Source: Siphonodentalium dalli (taxonomy: Eukaryota; Mollusca; Scaphopoda; Gadilida; Siphonodentaliidae). Taken from it: a stretch of 64,000 nt of DNA. The notes under the pieces are model-generated. The model was not told the DNA's origin, did no database searches, and saw only the letters and a list, made by a program, of their open reading frames with translations. The position numbers were made by a program, and so were the translations under genes. Of the stretch, positions 37,201 to 45,338 are shown one piece after another (position 1 is the first letter of the stretch; each line of letters opens with the position of its first letter). The DNA is taken from contig CP136061.1 of assembly GCA_032622095.1 (NCBI GenBank), positions 189,912,369-189,976,368 on the forward strand, read 5' to 3'.

Positions 37201-39760
37201 TCGCTGCTATGACGTCCGTAACTATTACGGACGTAAAAGTGCACGCCGTGTGCTATATGGTCCGTAGATACTACGGACCTACTTCAGCACACTAGAAGTA
37301 GGCCATTATACATAACTGGAACTCAGAGATTAGTGCATCGGAATAACTGTATCTCTACGTTTCAAAAAGTGTATGATGTCCCACGATTGTGAACGATAAT
37401 AGCTTTCAGCTGAGTCAGTTGTATGGTTCTTGTGACATTCCCGCTATATTTTCCCATTAGAAAATGCCAATAACGTCAACAGCCCAGCACACGACGTCAT
37501 AACGTCATTTAGCAGCGAAGAGGTTAAGATATATTTGAATAGAATTCGAGCATTTTCCCCTGTCATTAATTGAAAACCTTAGGTTATTAGATTAACTAAT
37601 ATTGCAGTTAAATTTATGTTGTTTTTCATTCATCAACTCAAAAATGTGATTAGCCTAACTAGTCTCTTTTATTAGGCCCGGATGAATCTGAAAAGCTGGC
37701 TACATATGTGATCGCCATAGAAAAGCTAGGTACAATTTAAAAAGTTGGTTACGAATGTGATTGATGCCTTGTGACAATGACCCCATCAGTGTTAATAACT
37801 TAATGTTCTAATAGAACACAATGCATTCCTAAAGAATGTTACTGTATTGTTATATTAGGAAGAGAACTGCTGCCCAAAAGTTGAGAAGATAAAATAAAAA
37901 GATATCTTCCAAGATCTTTGTGGTGATGAAATGAGTCGGAATAATAAATTTCCTAGATGTAAATGGAACTTTTTCATATTCTCCAGGTGTGGCACAAACA
38001 AAATACAACTATTATACCCTAGAGCTCGGAATTATTAAAGGTACTCAATCCGATTAGACGCTCCTAAATTACTATTTCTTTGGCTTTGGGGGTAAAAAAT
38101 ATTTGATTCGAGACGAGGAACCCACCCTTCAAAGCTCAGAGTGATCAGATATCGATTTTTGAAATGTGTTAATTTTTGGAGATGTGGGCCACTTCCCCGT
38201 CCCAAACGGACAAATTGCGGGTGTAAGATGGATAACTCTAAAATCAAGTATTTTTTACCCCCGAAGCCAAAGAAATAGTAATTTAGAAGCGTCTAATCTG
38301 AGTACCTTTAACAAATCTTGTACCTATTAGTATTAGTTTTGCTGAATTGTCAAGTTTGCACGTGTGCATTTATTAGAGTACCCAGAACATTGTTTAGGGT
38401 ACCCAGAATCTCTGAAACCGTTTTTTTTATTTAGTGTATCAAGGACCTCAAAATATCGCTCAATTAGGGCCCTGTGAATCAGCACTTTTCTGCGGATTTG
38501 AAATCCAATATCAAATTTGGAGGCTGATGTTGAATCAAATCTGCTAGCCGCCGATGCATTGTATAGGTCTATGATGGGGAAATTCAAAAATATTCAAATC
38601 AGGAGTCATATTGGGTTGTGACATCAAATCAAATCTAAAATATTTCTAATCCATTGTATTTAATTCGCACCCATTTTGACTAAAATAAAAAAAAATTCAA
38701 TATCATTTTAAGTGTTTCTCATTCAACACCAAACCCCTTGCAAATTTCGTTACCAGCCTCTTGACCGACATTATATTCTTGGATTAGCCTCAGTCGGCTA
38801 CTAGTACTATCCTTAGAACCATTTTCTGCCTGAGACTCATGAAGTTCACCATGCACATGTTGGTTTCATAGATCCAACTTTCCAATGAAATAGCAGTTCA
38901 ATTAAGGGACCCAAATCGGCATCTTTGTCAATGTCAATATGCAAACCCAAACCTGACAGTCCTATGAATTTTCATTGGTACTGTATCAGGCGTTCTTTCA
39001 CAAATATCTGTCTGTAGATGACTCTCAAACCGGTAGATACTCTGGCTGTAGACCTACATGTGCTTCAATTGCATCAATGTTTTTTGTACGTGACCATTAT
39101 AGTTATTTTCAGAACTATAAGATTGTTAAAGTCCAAAACAGTGAAAACTAAATTGTTTGACGTTACATCGGTTATCTCGTTTGTGAAGAGCTGAAGAAAA
39201 ACATTTGTACCCGTAGTTATGAAATATTCCGGAAGTGAAAATTAAGCAGGTACATGTATGTTTTTACTTAAGTATAAATAATTATAATAATCATGTCTCC
39301 CAATTTCGTTCCAAAGAACTGGCCATAAAAATGCATGGGTTGGCAACTAAGCTTCCAGTTGGAGGTGGTGAAAACCAAACTCACTGTTGGATGTATTGAG
39401 CGAAACGAAGATTTGGAAAAACGTGAGGCCTCTTATACCCTCGAGTGTGGGGGGCGCTCGTTTTGGCAAAGCCAATCAGAGATGCCTGCACACCTGAGGC
39501 CAATGAGAATCAAGCTTCCATATCGCCGATGGACCAAAAAGTTGACGTGGTGACTATACTGTTCAGTGGTCAGTTATACACATACCATAGTACACATAGT
39601 ACCGGAAAACATTTTAGAATTATTTTGAAATCATTGGCATCTTGTTGTCTTTTTGATAGAGGTCGCCTGTTGATAAAGTCCGTAGCAATCATGTTATGAT
39701 TGCCAATTATCATCAGATTCAAAATGTACTCACTGTTTTTTCTTCAGAACCCTCAATCAT
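21626..39760 (-). CDS. Double-homeodomain protein gene, six-exon model
   Basis: Predicted nuclear DNA-binding transcription factor of 563 residues, assembled from six exons: 39760-39734, 36273-36192, 28722-28355, 25286-24977, 22951-22659 and 22237-21626. Every junction has GT/AG signals and matching phase (0, 1, 0, 1, 0). The order is a Ser/Asp/Glu-rich N-terminus (about 42-56), homeodomain 1 (114-173), a Pro-rich linker, homeodomain 2 (315-374), octapeptide repeats (392-431) and an acidic/Ser-rich tail. Both homeodomains keep L16, W48, F49, Q50, N51 and R53. Canonical SUMO-type sites (IKSE near 267, VKSE near 467) are visible. The 46/47 intron is typical of PRD-class homeoboxes, and the NPYPS...IWFQNKRARH stretch recalls DUX-like domains, but I cannot assign a family. 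Exons 3-6 are strong. Exons 1-2 rest only on splice signals and phase. An alternative is two separate single-homeobox genes. Confidence 0.72.
22050..22160 (-). repeat. Coding 24-base minisatellite in exon 6
   Basis: GGTGCTATAACAGGTA-type units spaced 24 bases on the plus strand encode on the minus strand five octapeptides, (L/V)PVIAPxS. It is within the reading frame, so length changes keep frame. Confidence 0.85.
22380..22640. repeat. Intron 5 remnant of an AATAACTC-type element
   Basis: CAATAACTCT, AAATAACTCC, GGTGCACAGGTTCCCATG and CTCGGACAAA match the repeat at 34.43-34.82 kb in inverse or degenerate form. It fills most of the 421-base intron. Confidence 0.5.
22659..22951 (-). CDS. Double-homeobox gene exon 5: N-terminal part of homeodomain 2
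   Basis: Acceptor TTTTTCTAG|CA, donor AGG|GTTAGT. The first bases (CAACC) match the start of exon 3 (CAACA), and the phase is the same. It encodes TKHIKSEPLESTEV, a spacer, then homeodomain positions 1-46 from KLKARTAYSEVQLNRL to YDTIR. L16 is present, the aromatic at 20 is Tyr, and YPS occurs at 25-27 as in homeodomain 1. The phase-1 entry joins exon 4 (G + CA gives Ala). Confidence 0.87.
23771..24203. mobile_element. MITE, TTAACCCTTTACCCAACA ends
   Basis: 18-base perfect terminal inverted repeats bound 433 bases. It contains two GCATTCTCTTATATATG-type hairpins shared with the TCATGA family. Lies in intron 4 of the double-homeobox gene. Confidence 0.8.
24287..24555. mobile_element. MITE, TTAACCCTTTCTTTACTAAA ends
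   Basis: Imperfect 20-base terminal inverted repeats bound 269 bases, with TTAA at both ends. An internal hairpin surrounds GCATATGGCC (AAGTTCAACAAACAG and inverse). Intron 4. Confidence 0.75.
24620..24768. mobile_element. MITE, TTAACCCTTTCAGTGCCAAG ends
   Basis: A 149-base element with about 37 bases of perfect inverted repeat at each end and TTAA at both borders. Intron 4, about 200 bases from exon 4. Confidence 0.85.
24977..25286 (-). CDS. Double-homeobox gene exon 4: homeodomain 1 recognition helix and linker
   Basis: Acceptor AATTATAG|ATT, donor CCAG|GTCAGT (phase 1). It starts IWFQNKRARHASGQFRRK, completing helix 3 of homeodomain 1, then a Pro/Met/Thr-rich linker with LLYIPPVAQ...ATGL (about residues 200-216). 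If the donor is not used, the frame reads 13 more residues to a stop at 24936, giving a possible single-homeodomain isoform of about 275 residues. Confidence 0.85.
25741..28150 (+). repeat. Tandem-core element in intron 3
   Basis: About ten degenerate units of 160-175 bases with CCAAGATGGC(T/C)GCTG, GCCATGTTTTTCA, AGGTCACC and GAAGTTTGGTGATGATCGGA. It ends with GGACGATGGACGCC. Interrupted by a MITE right end (about 26167-26212) and unrelated sequence at about 26900-27440. Confidence 0.8.
26167..26212. mobile_element. MITE right-end fragment
   Basis: CTTTAATGCTGCACCAGCG through TCATGAAAGGGTTAA, matching the right end of the 17.3 and 19.9 kb elements; the left part is absent. Confidence 0.6.
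28355..28722 (-). CDS. Double-homeobox gene exon 3: N-terminal part of homeodomain 1
   Basis: Acceptor TTTTCATAG|CA, donor AAG|GTCAGT. It encodes a Ser/acidic segment (ADSSEEDTHYSEDD) and then homeodomain positions 1-46, starting RRHRRTNYS with L16, F20 and NPYPS at 23-27, ending QHIK. Position 40 is Cys rather than the usual Leu. The exon ends exactly between homeodomain positions 46 and 47. Basic RRHRR at the start of the domain probably serves as nuclear-localisation and minor-groove arm. Confidence 0.88.
28831..28935. mobile_element. Truncated TTAACCCTTTCATGA-family MITE
   Basis: Starts TTAACCCTTCCATGAATTG and runs through the first hairpin, then is cut at 28936 by the TACAGTAATGCCC foldback family. 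Confidence 0.65.
28936..29050. mobile_element. Single arm of the TACAGTAATGCCC foldback
   Basis: Only one of the two arms is present, ending GGAAAGCTCTCAGTGA. It abuts the 28831 MITE and the 29.05-kb repeat. Confidence 0.65.
29051..29886 (-). repeat. Tandem-core element, reversed ACTAGCTGGGGTAC end
   Basis: Degenerate units with CCTGGGGAGTA(T/C)CAT, GGATAGGTGCC and TTGACCTCAGGTG occur near 29067, 29197, 29273, 29486 and 29659. On the minus strand it begins with ACTAGCTGGGGTACTCAGCA (29781), the counterpart of the start at 3781. A second copy of the end is at 29853-29886. Confidence 0.6.
29965..30205. mobile_element. Palindromic foldback MITE, TACAGTAATGC ends
   Basis: Two inverted arms of about 105 bases around a centre with duplicated CATCGGAAAGCTCTCGGG. 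Same family as 19352. Confidence 0.8.
30386..30916. mobile_element. Tandem-core element with ATACGCCCTTTA inverted ends
   Basis: ATACGCCCTTTA at 30386-30397 and its inverse at 30905-30916 bound two direct copies (about 30500-30670 and 30671-30830) of a block with AACTTGGCCTGT and AACTGGAGTTATCG, followed by GGACGGACAGATGCCCGGAC. Confidence 0.65.
30917..31557. other. Non-coding, intron 2
   Basis: No element or gene that I recognise. Confidence 0.45.
31558..32518. mobile_element. Tandem-core element with TGTCCCCCGAC inverted ends
   Basis: TGTCCCCCGAC (31561) and GTCGGGGGACA (about 32507) bound four direct copies of a 191-192-base unit starting TTAGCTATATAGATGTTGCA at 31725, 31917, 32108 and 32300 (the last truncated). 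It is followed by (GGACGCAC)n at 32417-32475. The minus-strand frames spaced 191 bases are repeat by-products. Confidence 0.85.
32519..33298. other. Non-coding, intron 2
   Basis: I see nothing supportable. Confidence 0.45.
33299..33788. mobile_element. MITE, TTAAAGGTACTCAATCCG family, both ends
   Basis: Starts TTTAAAGGTACTCAATCCG and ends CGGATTGAGTACCTTTAAA. Inner arms share TATTTCTTTGGCTTTGGGGG and its inverse. No ORF of note. Confidence 0.8.
34261..34288. repeat. Poly(C) run of about 28
   Basis: An uninterrupted C tract; length may be unreliable in sequencing. Confidence 0.9.
34430..34900 (+). repeat. Two-copy AATAACTC-type repeat with GGACGG tail
   Basis: Two direct copies of a block with AAAAATGTAGGAATAAAAGC and GTCGAAAAAGGGAGATAACT, about 180 bases apart, ending GGACGGACGATGGACGGATG. 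Same design as the 30.4 and 31.6 kb elements. Confidence 0.7.
34901..36191. other. Non-coding, intron 2
   Basis: Contains a C run at about 35438. The 118-codon frame at 34818 is partly repeat and has no domain. Confidence 0.45.
36192..36273 (-). CDS. Double-homeobox gene exon 2
   Basis: An 82-base exon with acceptor TTTTTCAG|AAG and donor ATCA|GTAAGT. It reads KRSLIEERTDVDPLSPEDKK and then FLLNDSI; the other two frames stop at once. It ends in phase 1, exactly what exon 3 needs (A + CA gives a Thr codon). The charged peptide has no domain I recognise. Intron 2 downstream is about 7.5 kb and full of repeats. Confidence 0.55.
36551..36655. mobile_element. Single arm of the CAGTAATGCCC foldback
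   Basis: One arm only, ACAGTAATGCCC through GAAAGCTCTCAG, slightly diverged. Located in intron 1. Confidence 0.6.
37192..37527. mobile_element. MITE, TTAACCTCTTCGCTGCTA ends
   Basis: 18-base perfect terminal inverted repeats with TTAA at both borders bound 336 bases. Inner palindromes include GTCCGTAACTATTACGGAC. Intron 1. Confidence 0.85.
38035..38311. mobile_element. MITE, TTAAAGGTACTCAATCCG family, complete
   Basis: Starts TTAAAGGTACTCAATCCG, ends GAGTACCTTTAA. Arms of about 65 bases carry TTTCTTTGGCTTTGGGGGTA and its inverse. The shortest complete copy in the window (277 bases). Confidence 0.82.
38312..39733. other. Intron 1 without recognised elements
   Basis: Includes two CCAAT words (39467, 39500) on the plus strand, but no gene starts nearby on that strand that I can support. 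Confidence 0.4.
39734..39760 (-). CDS. Double-homeobox gene exon 1 (start codon)
   Basis: The exon encodes MIEGSEEKT. The ATG has G at -3. The frame is closed upstream by TAA about 54 bases 5' of the ATG, so this ATG is the natural start. The exon ends ACA|GTGAGT, phase 0, which fits the phase-0 acceptor of exon 2. It is only 9 codons long and has no homology support, so it is the least certain part of the model. The 5' UTR and promoter would lie to the right of 39760; I see no convincing core promoter there. Confidence 0.42.
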
Positions 39761-40690
39761 ATCAGTATTGAAGACAGGTACAGGAATCGGGAGACATTTA
39801 ATGACTCGACATTAGAAATGACGCTCGTGCTCGATATATTAACGCCACTACCAATGGTAATCGTTTTGTATCCCGATTCGTGATGTGCAAATCCGATATA
39901 TATAACTTATGTCTTTCGTTCAACAACACTGACTGACTGATTCACTAATATGTAGTAATCACTTCAACTTCAAGTTAATTCACTAATTGTTCGAACAAAT
40001 CTGAAACCGGATAAAGTTCTCCGGCTTTGCCATCAATAAGATGACGCTACGTAGAAAACTAGCAATGTGTTTTTATCAGTTTTCTATAGCCCAAATCTTT
40101 CTTTGAAGTGATCATCGGGTTGTTGTCCAGAATGTAACTCGAACTGGAAAATTAAATAAATTTTGGTCTCAAATAACAGCACCCTCTGCAGAGCCAAACT
40201 ATAGTTCATTTCTTAATGGTACTTCAAGGACAGCCGGAAATAAACACATTTGGGTAATTTATTTGATTTTAAAATTACCCATGAAATTAATCAATTTGAT
40301 TATTGTATTATTATTCATACTATAAACAACGGGTTTGATATCCAGACATCTGCGTTGTTAATAAACGTTCATATGAACGATCCTTTTTGCGAAACCACAT
40401 TTTATTTTTGGTCATTAACACCCACACCATTTGCAGCTTTATAATCATAGACGCAGCCCATATTGTAATTTGGAATATTCTATAATTAGGCCAAGATGAT
40501 TGAAAATAACAATTTTCGGGACAAAATCACGCACAATAAATTATTATAGATATCTTGAAGCATAAAACGAAACGAAGATCGAGAGGCCGCAGAAGTGCAG
40601 TTTTATATACCGAAACCTGAACTTAAAGGATCACATGCATGTGGTACGTTATCTCGGAAATGGAGTTATCGTGTAATTATCATCATGTAG
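39761..40690. other. Presumed 5' flank of the double-homeobox gene
   Basis: No clear TATA box, CpG-rich stretch or exon seen. Confidence 0.35.
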
Positions 40691-40691
40691 G

Positions 40692-41010
40692 CCTAATATT
40701 AAGATTCAAGATTCAATAAGATTTATTTCGTATTCAATATAATTATAATAGATATATAACAACAGGACCCCATAAAAAGTTTGACTTGCAAGGGCAGTGC
40801 CCTTATGCTTGTATAATGATACAGTGTTATGTGTACGTATAGCCTAGCTATTGGGTGTACACAGTGCGGGTGCGTATAAAAAATTGGCCTAAAATTCCTT
40901 AAATCGACATGTAGTTTGCAATCAAATCGAAAAAATAAATTTTCGATATGCCGGTTATCATCATCATAATATGAAAATATAGTATGTGTGGAATGTGTCA
41001 CGTTAAAATG
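40692..41010 (-). mobile_element. Possible LINE 3' tail
   Basis: On the minus strand the segment ends AATAAATCTTATTGAATCTTGAATCTT-like, a poly(A) signal followed by short terminal repeats as in CR1-like LINE tails. No coding remnant is visible, so this is tentative. Confidence 0.35.
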
Positions 41011-42309
41011 AGCACCGGAGGATCATGTTCCTATTTTTCAGATGCCATGAAAACGGTAGGCATTTTTATGCATGTTTTCTCCGTTACCAACCCGAAAAAG
41101 TAGCATATGGTTACGTGCAGTCCATTTAAACATGTGGCAACAGTTTTATATTGTCAGAATCAATACACAATGGTGGCTATAGTCACATGCATGCAATTTT
41201 ATAAAATACTCATGATTCTAGCTGTCACTAGCCATATATTTAGGGTCAATGGCTACCCGTATATCTTAGGATTACCGTGCAATTAAAAATTCATTCCGAA
41301 TCGAACACTCTCTATCACTCTATATGGTTTATAAGCAGACAAAATTGGCCAATTTCTTATGTGGGGATATATACGTTTTCGAAAACAAAACATGTGGAAA
41401 ATATTGATGTGGCGTTTGTGATATGCGACACACATATATTATAGTGGGCGTGGTAACGGAGAAAACACATTTTGGGTCTTTATGTTCCTAAATATTGCGA
41501 ATCGTTGATACACACTAAAGTTTGAATAATATGTGACACAAACGTGTTCGGTTGAATTTCTAACTTCGCTGGAAACATATTAACTATTATTTGAAACTAC
41601 ATGCATGCAGTCCCATGTACTTTGAATGTGTATGTGTTTCCAGTAAACCCATATCATTGATCTATGCTGGTGCACACAATTCTGTGCATCTAAAAATAAG
41701 ACCTGCATAATCATGGCATTCAATTTTATTTAATTACATAAATATAAGAATGTGTTAATATATGTCGAACAAGGAATACCTGACAATTCAAACGCCCGAT
41801 GTAATATTAGCATGGACATGATGGTAACGGAGAAAAAACCTATATATAGCTATATACGACATGTATGCAAGTTTATGAATGAGGAATATTTTGCTATACT
41901 CAAACCGGTTTTGGACAAGTTTCCAAAACAAGACAGTCAATGACTGTGTGGTCGCCCACCAGACTGCAAAGAATGATAAGACTGGGACTCTGGAGATCAC
42001 AACAGTCAGAACTTTTCATAATCACTTTAAAAGAAGTAGATCTAAACAGGATATGTGGCTAGAGAGACTTCACGTATGTATATTGGTGAAAATCCACCTT
42101 GAAATTACCCACTGTACACTACTGATCACCCCCTCCTCAAACCCAACAAGTCCCCTCCCGACTGGGCTTCAGACTCCCAAGTCTTAGGTTGGAATTTCAC
42201 AACAGACAATTCGAAATTAATTTTAAATAGCTAGTAGCCTTCAATTAATTCCTGCCTATATAAATCAATATAATAAATGTCATCGTTACTAGTGTCATCA
42301 CATTGAGTC

Positions 42310-42790
42310 TATATGTCTAAACATGACAGACACGTGAAATTATCGCCGTTGTCAAAGACACCGTAATCCTCTCCGCAACTTTCATGAAACCACTTGCCAC
42401 AATCTGAACACAACACCCATTCGTCGCGTTTACTGGGGTCGAGTGGATCATCATAAACACATCCTCACTTCCCACAAGGGTACGCATCTTGACAGTTATT
42501 TTCCGCACTCTTTTTTAAAGCTCGCTTGCCTTTGATGACCGTGGACCATTATAGACTCGCGAACATGTGGTGCAGACATCGTTGTAAACTTCCAATTGCA
42601 TTTCAGTTCGGATTCACCATTTGAAGCTAGAAACTTTAAACAATTGGCGCAGAAACATGACGTTTCTCTGGTAGCGGTGCCGTTTGCGTGTTTGGTAGGA
42701 ATAACCGCGTGTACCTTGAGTGTTCTAGGAACGGGTAGGACATCGGGAAAACCAATTACAGGGCGCTTTCGTTGAGGTGAATAAATACGA
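42310..42790 (-). pseudogene. Decayed ORF with PHD-like zinc-binding end
   Basis: Minus-strand readings are QRKRPVIGFPDVLPVP, then TSCFCANCLKF, a frameshift, then KRALKKSAENNCQDAYPCGK, an in-frame TGA and GCVYDDPL. It closes with EWVLCSDCGKWFHESCGEDY and FTCLSCLDI before TAG. The C-x2-C / W-x2-C-x2-C-x3-H-x2-C / C-x2-C pattern is PHD-like and resembles the C-terminal domain found after some pogo-like transposases. No DDE core is seen, so the parent is uncertain. Confidence 0.6.
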
Positions 42791-43064
42791 CATTAACCTT
42801 GGTGTGATTGCCCCAATCACAAAATGCGGCGGTGTTCTGCATAACACATTTACCGGTCTTCACTGCAACGTCAACCAACCTCTTGGAGGTCCCTCCAACT
42901 CCATCACACGGCCCCTTTCCATGACCTGCTTCCAATTATTGCCAGGTAGCTTTCACGCCCATCTTAGAATGATTACTGACAAGGAAGAAGATATGTCTGT
43001 TTCGATATTGGCTGGTGGGTGAATCCGAAATGTATAGTGGATGTATTTGACACCAGGAACAATA

Positions 43065-43610
43065 TATAACACCCTTTGTTTGACCTAAATCGGCCAAGGG
43101 GCTGAGAGATAGCATGGGTGTCCTATTTTGAACCCCTCTGGACAGCGACAATTCTGGATTAGGTTGAGGTGTGTGAGGTATTTGGAAAGATTGCCTGGGG
43201 AGGCGCACCCTACAACACCCTTTGTTTAACCTAAATCAGTCATGGCACGGATATCCTATTTGAACCCTTATGATCCGGGGTGGTGTGAAAGGGGTGAATA
43301 TTTAGATTATCTTGGGGCATCCTTTGTTTTACCTATATCGACCAAGGGGTCGAGAAATGCCATGGGTGCCCTATTTGAACGTCTCTGGTGTCCATTTTGG
43401 ATCGTGGTGTGGTGAAGGGGGGGTCGGTATTTAGATTGGCTCCATACACACACCTTTTGTTTGACCTAAATCGGCTGAGAAAAGGCATGGTGCCCTATTT
43501 GTACCCTTCTGGATGGCGGCCACTTTGGATCTGGATGGGTGCGTGTGGATAGAATATATGTGGGGGGGGGGGGCACCACACAAAACCCTTTGTTTGACAT
43601 AATTATACAA
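43065..43610. repeat. Degenerate tandem repeat, about 135-base unit, four copies
   Basis: Units carry CCCTTTGTTTGACCTAAATC, GGTGTCCTATTTGAACCC and GGTGTG near 43070, 43205, 43325 and 43450, with a fifth start near 43588. Confidence 0.65.
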
Positions 43611-43967
43611 ATTTCGAATAAGTAATAAGGAATGGAAGTAACCTTTTAATCGGTACTGTAACGGGGTGAATATATCGTTAAGATAGATAACTCTGGTCGC
43701 CAGACAAGAAATCCATCATACATAACCCAACAGAAACTCATCTGCAACTCAGAGCCCGTCTGTCTGTAGCAGTGTGAGCAATGGCAACCCGCACTGTCTC
43801 TTTGATTTTGCTATCCCATTTTGCCCGGATAGCCTGGCACAGTGTCCCACTTTGCCCAGTGCGGTGTCCTGATTTGCCCAAAGGCACGGTCAAAGTGGGA
43901 CAACACAAGAGGTTCCGAAAGGGACATACCTAAATGGTGTTTGATATCAATGATCACCCGAGTATAT

Positions 43968-44426
43968 TGTGAGATAACGACCCATTATAATCTCACAACT
44001 TGATTCAAACTATACGAATGTCCCAATATATAAAACCACAAACTCAGATATTCGTGTTCGGTTCTTAACGAAACCTCACACGTCTTACTCCCAGCGAAGA
44101 CATACACACAATGAAGATGGCTCCCAAATATGATCAAGGGAGATGACCATAACGGAAGAACCAATCCAGATGTGTATTGCCAAACGCCTCATCTAATATG
44201 CATCCCAAATAGTATATAAGAAACAACCACATCCTATCACCTCATGCTTTCACTAGACTCATCTCATCTCGAGGTTATCTCCAGGCATCACCCACACCAG
44301 GCATCACCCATTCGGGGACCTCACTTCGCGGCGACTCTTGATCATCATATTTGTACACACTGCTTATCTTATTCACAACATAATAAAGACTTGTACCTAC
44401 TATATATATGTGTTCATTACCTCACA
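43968..44426 (+). repeat. Left LTR of the TRIM
   Basis: 459 bases, TGTGAGAT ... CTCACA. Contains AGTATATAAG at about 44210 and AATAAAG at about 44381. Differs from the right LTR by few substitutions and by lacking about 8-10 bases (TAAGTCCA) near 45052. Confidence 0.88.
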
Positions 44427-44612
44427 TAGTATTAATGGTACCGTGAACAGTTCTACGTCTCACCACACAACTTGAAGTCTCGGCCACTAGACGATCACTA
44501 CAGAGCAGAAACAATCTCAAACCGCTACTCAACCACGGGGATACAGCTTTACACTCCAGCCACGGAGAGACAGCCTCACACACTAGACCACTGCATCGGT
44601 CAACTATAACTC

Positions 44613-44728
44613 AACCCTTCGGACACACAGGACCGCATACCAACCCTTCGGACACACAGGACCTCATACCAACCCTTCGGACACACAGGACCGCACACCA
44701 ACCCTTCGGACACACAGGACCGCATACC
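44613..44728 (+). repeat. Internal 29-32-base tandem repeat of the TRIM
   Basis: About four copies of CAACCCTTCGGACACACAGG plus ACCGCATAC. Confidence 0.85.
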
Positions 44729-44869
44729 ACACTCATCTGATATAGACGAATCAACCTTCTGTTCTCATACAACCAGCTCACATCGTGTATCCAGCTAAAA
44801 AACATTACTCACGCCTCTTGCAGACCAGATTCAGACCCACATAAACATTAACATCCGATTTGGACAATA

Positions 44870-45338
44870 TGTGAGATAACGACCCATTATAATCTCACAA
44901 CTTGATTCAAACTATACGAATGTCCCAATATATAAAACCACAAACTCAGATATTCGTGTTCGGCTCTTAACGAAACCTCACACGTCTTACTCCCAGCGAA
45001 GACATACACACAATGAAGATGGCTCCCAAATATGGTCAAGGGAGATGACCATAAGTCCATAACGGAGGAACCAATCCCGATGTGTATTGCCAAACGCCTC
45101 ATCTAATATGCATCCCAAATAGTATATAAGAAACAACCACATCCCATCACCTCATGCTTTCACTAGACTCATCTCATCTCGAGGTTATCTCCAGGCATCA
45201 CCCACACCAGGCATCACCCATTCGGGGACCTCACTTCGCGGCGACTCTTGATCATCATATTTGTACACACTGCTTATCTTATTCACAACATAATAAAGAC
45301 TTGTACCTATACTATATCTATGTGTTCATTACCTCACA
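44870..45338 (+). repeat. Right LTR of the TRIM
   Basis: 469 bases, near-identical to the left LTR, followed by ATAT. No clear polypurine tract precedes it. Confidence 0.88.

Larger units (their letters stand above)
43968..45338 (+). mobile_element. TRIM: miniature LTR retrotransposon
   Basis: Two direct repeats of 459 and 469 bases starting TGTGAGATAACG and ending CCTCACA flank a 443-base non-coding interior. ATAT precedes the left repeat and follows the right one (4-base target duplication). Each repeat has a TATATAAG box and AATAAAG, as promoter and poly(A) signal. TGGTACCGTGAACAG shortly after the left repeat may be a primer site. No gag or pol, so it depends on another element's enzymes. 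The size and lack of coding fit terminal-repeat retrotransposons in miniature. Confidence 0.88.

Noticed and set aside
39460-39510. CCAAT boxes as promoter of the double-homeobox gene
   Set aside because: They lie downstream of the proposed start, inside intron 1, and on the other strand.
43780-43925. Inverted GTCCCACTTTG / CAAAGTGGGAC pair as a MITE
   Set aside because: Short, with other GCCC words around it; no clear borders or second copy in the window.
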